Shown: in pieces, positions 63,608 through 63,970 of the stretch
Numbering within the stretch: the stretch's first letter is position 1
Layout of the letters: the number at the start of each line of letters is the position of its first letter
DNA from: a virus
IMG/VR virus record: IMGVR_UViG_3300013108_000662
Coordinates: 1-63,970 of that record
Length of the DNA: 63,970 nucleotides
Reading direction: 5' to 3' (one strand)
Program-made: the position numbers and the translations under genes
The notes under the pieces: generated by a model
The model's input: the letters and a program-made list of their open reading frames with translations, nothing else
What the model was told of the DNA's origin: nothing
Database searches by the model: none

Positions 63608-63970
63608 TTAGTCTTTACTATCGGCTTCTTTGATTTCTTTTTTAGCTCTGAGTACTTTTGCTACGGTTGCTTGTGCTCTTTCTTGTCCATACCCTTTGGT
63701 TCGCTTCATACACTTTACTTTGCCGTCAAAGGTCTTGCGACTAAAACAATCATCACCCTCACCCTCGGCTTGTAAGCCATCAGGTTCCATATATGGATGA
63801 TTCTTAAGATATGTTTTCATCTTATTTTCTTGTTTCACGTTTGAGATGCCACCAGGAAAAACCTTTTTGATTCTAATGTCTTCAATCTCGGGGAAATCAT
63901 TTCGTAGCTGCTTGACATCACTTAGGTGGATGTCCGAGTCGTCAAAGAAGTGAATACTCTCGATCGAAGT
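63608..63970 (-). CDS. Partial gene at the window edge: HAD-like end fused to a small basic domain
   Basis: The reading frame is open from the right edge to the stop at 63608. The first visible part reads SIESIHFFDDSDIHLSDVK, like the final motif of a HAD-superfamily phosphatase or nucleotidase (motif IV Asp-Asp), then FPEIEDIRIKKVFPGG. After a Lys-rich join the last 70 residues (MKTYLKNHPYMEPDG, then CFSRKTFDGKVKCMKRTKGYG) form a separate small domain. An internal ATG at 63820 could start a shorter product. The 5' end lies outside. Confidence 0.6.
   Translation of the reverse strand, partial: TSIESIHFFDDSDIHLSDVKQLRNDFPEIEDIRIKKVFPGGISNVKQENKMKTYLKNHPYMEPDGLQAEGEGDDCFSRKTFDGKVKCMKRTKGYGQERAQATVAKVLRAKKEIKEADSKD

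Overview
The window is a block of a tailed-phage genome of the contractile-tail (T4-like myovirus) lineage. The evidence is a T4 gp6-like baseplate wedge protein, a gp25-like wedge protein, a hub protein carrying a lysozyme domain and a gp55-like late sigma factor, together with seven tRNA genes, a PIN-PhoH protein, very large virion genes and no ribosomal, integrase or transposase genes. Every protein gene I accept lies on the minus strand, packed tightly, often with ATGA stop/start overlaps, so transcription runs from right to left. The host should be Gram-negative: the phage carries ADP-heptose and other lipopolysaccharide/O-antigen sugar genes. Many small genes look like those of marine myoviruses; this last point is an inference from remembered family resemblance.

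Layout, left to right. (1) 4-29095: baseplate, tail and fibre structural genes, including proteins of 2831 and 1695 residues, gp6, gp25, the hub/lysozyme protein and an unexpected polymerase-beta-like nucleotidyltransferase candidate. (2) 29095-30831: the gp55-like sigma factor, an FmdB-type zinc ribbon and small conserved proteins. (3) 30845-48136: a surface-sugar island of about 17 kb holding gmd, a half-size DegT protein, two left-handed beta-helix acyltransferases, a WbpB/WbpD/WbpE-like three-gene module, a split rfaE plus hldD ADP-heptose module, several glycosyltransferases, two sulfotransferase-like proteins, FkbM and class I methyltransferases, and cupins. (4) 48145-56299: a Cas4-like nuclease, PIN-PhoH, a nucleotidyltransferase, two tRNA clusters (Asn, Ser, Gly and Pro, Val, Ala, Thr), a thermonuclease, a guanidino-group hydrolase, a class II aldolase, zinc metalloproteases, a lipoprotein and a membrane protein. 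(5) 56308-56389: an 82-nt RNA that looks like the tRNA-like domain of tmRNA with the whole mRNA-like domain missing. (6) 56424-63970: a ligase-nucleotidyltransferase fusion, a metalloprotease-like protein, and small proteins with short N-terminal motifs resembling prohead-targeting peptides, ending in a gene cut by the window edge.

How it fits together: the tail genes and the gp55-like factor point to late structural expression. The sugar island probably makes activated sugars and transfers, sulfates or methylates them, to remodel the host envelope or decorate the virion. The tRNAs, the tmRNA-like RNA, PhoH and the ligase fusion suggest control of translation and RNA during infection. No stretch over 300 bases is gene-free. 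The longest non-coding stretches are 55853-55987, which holds a good sigma70-type promoter, and 56300-56423, which holds the tmRNA-like RNA. I saw no CRISPR array, insertion sequence, attachment site, origin or convincing intrinsic terminator.
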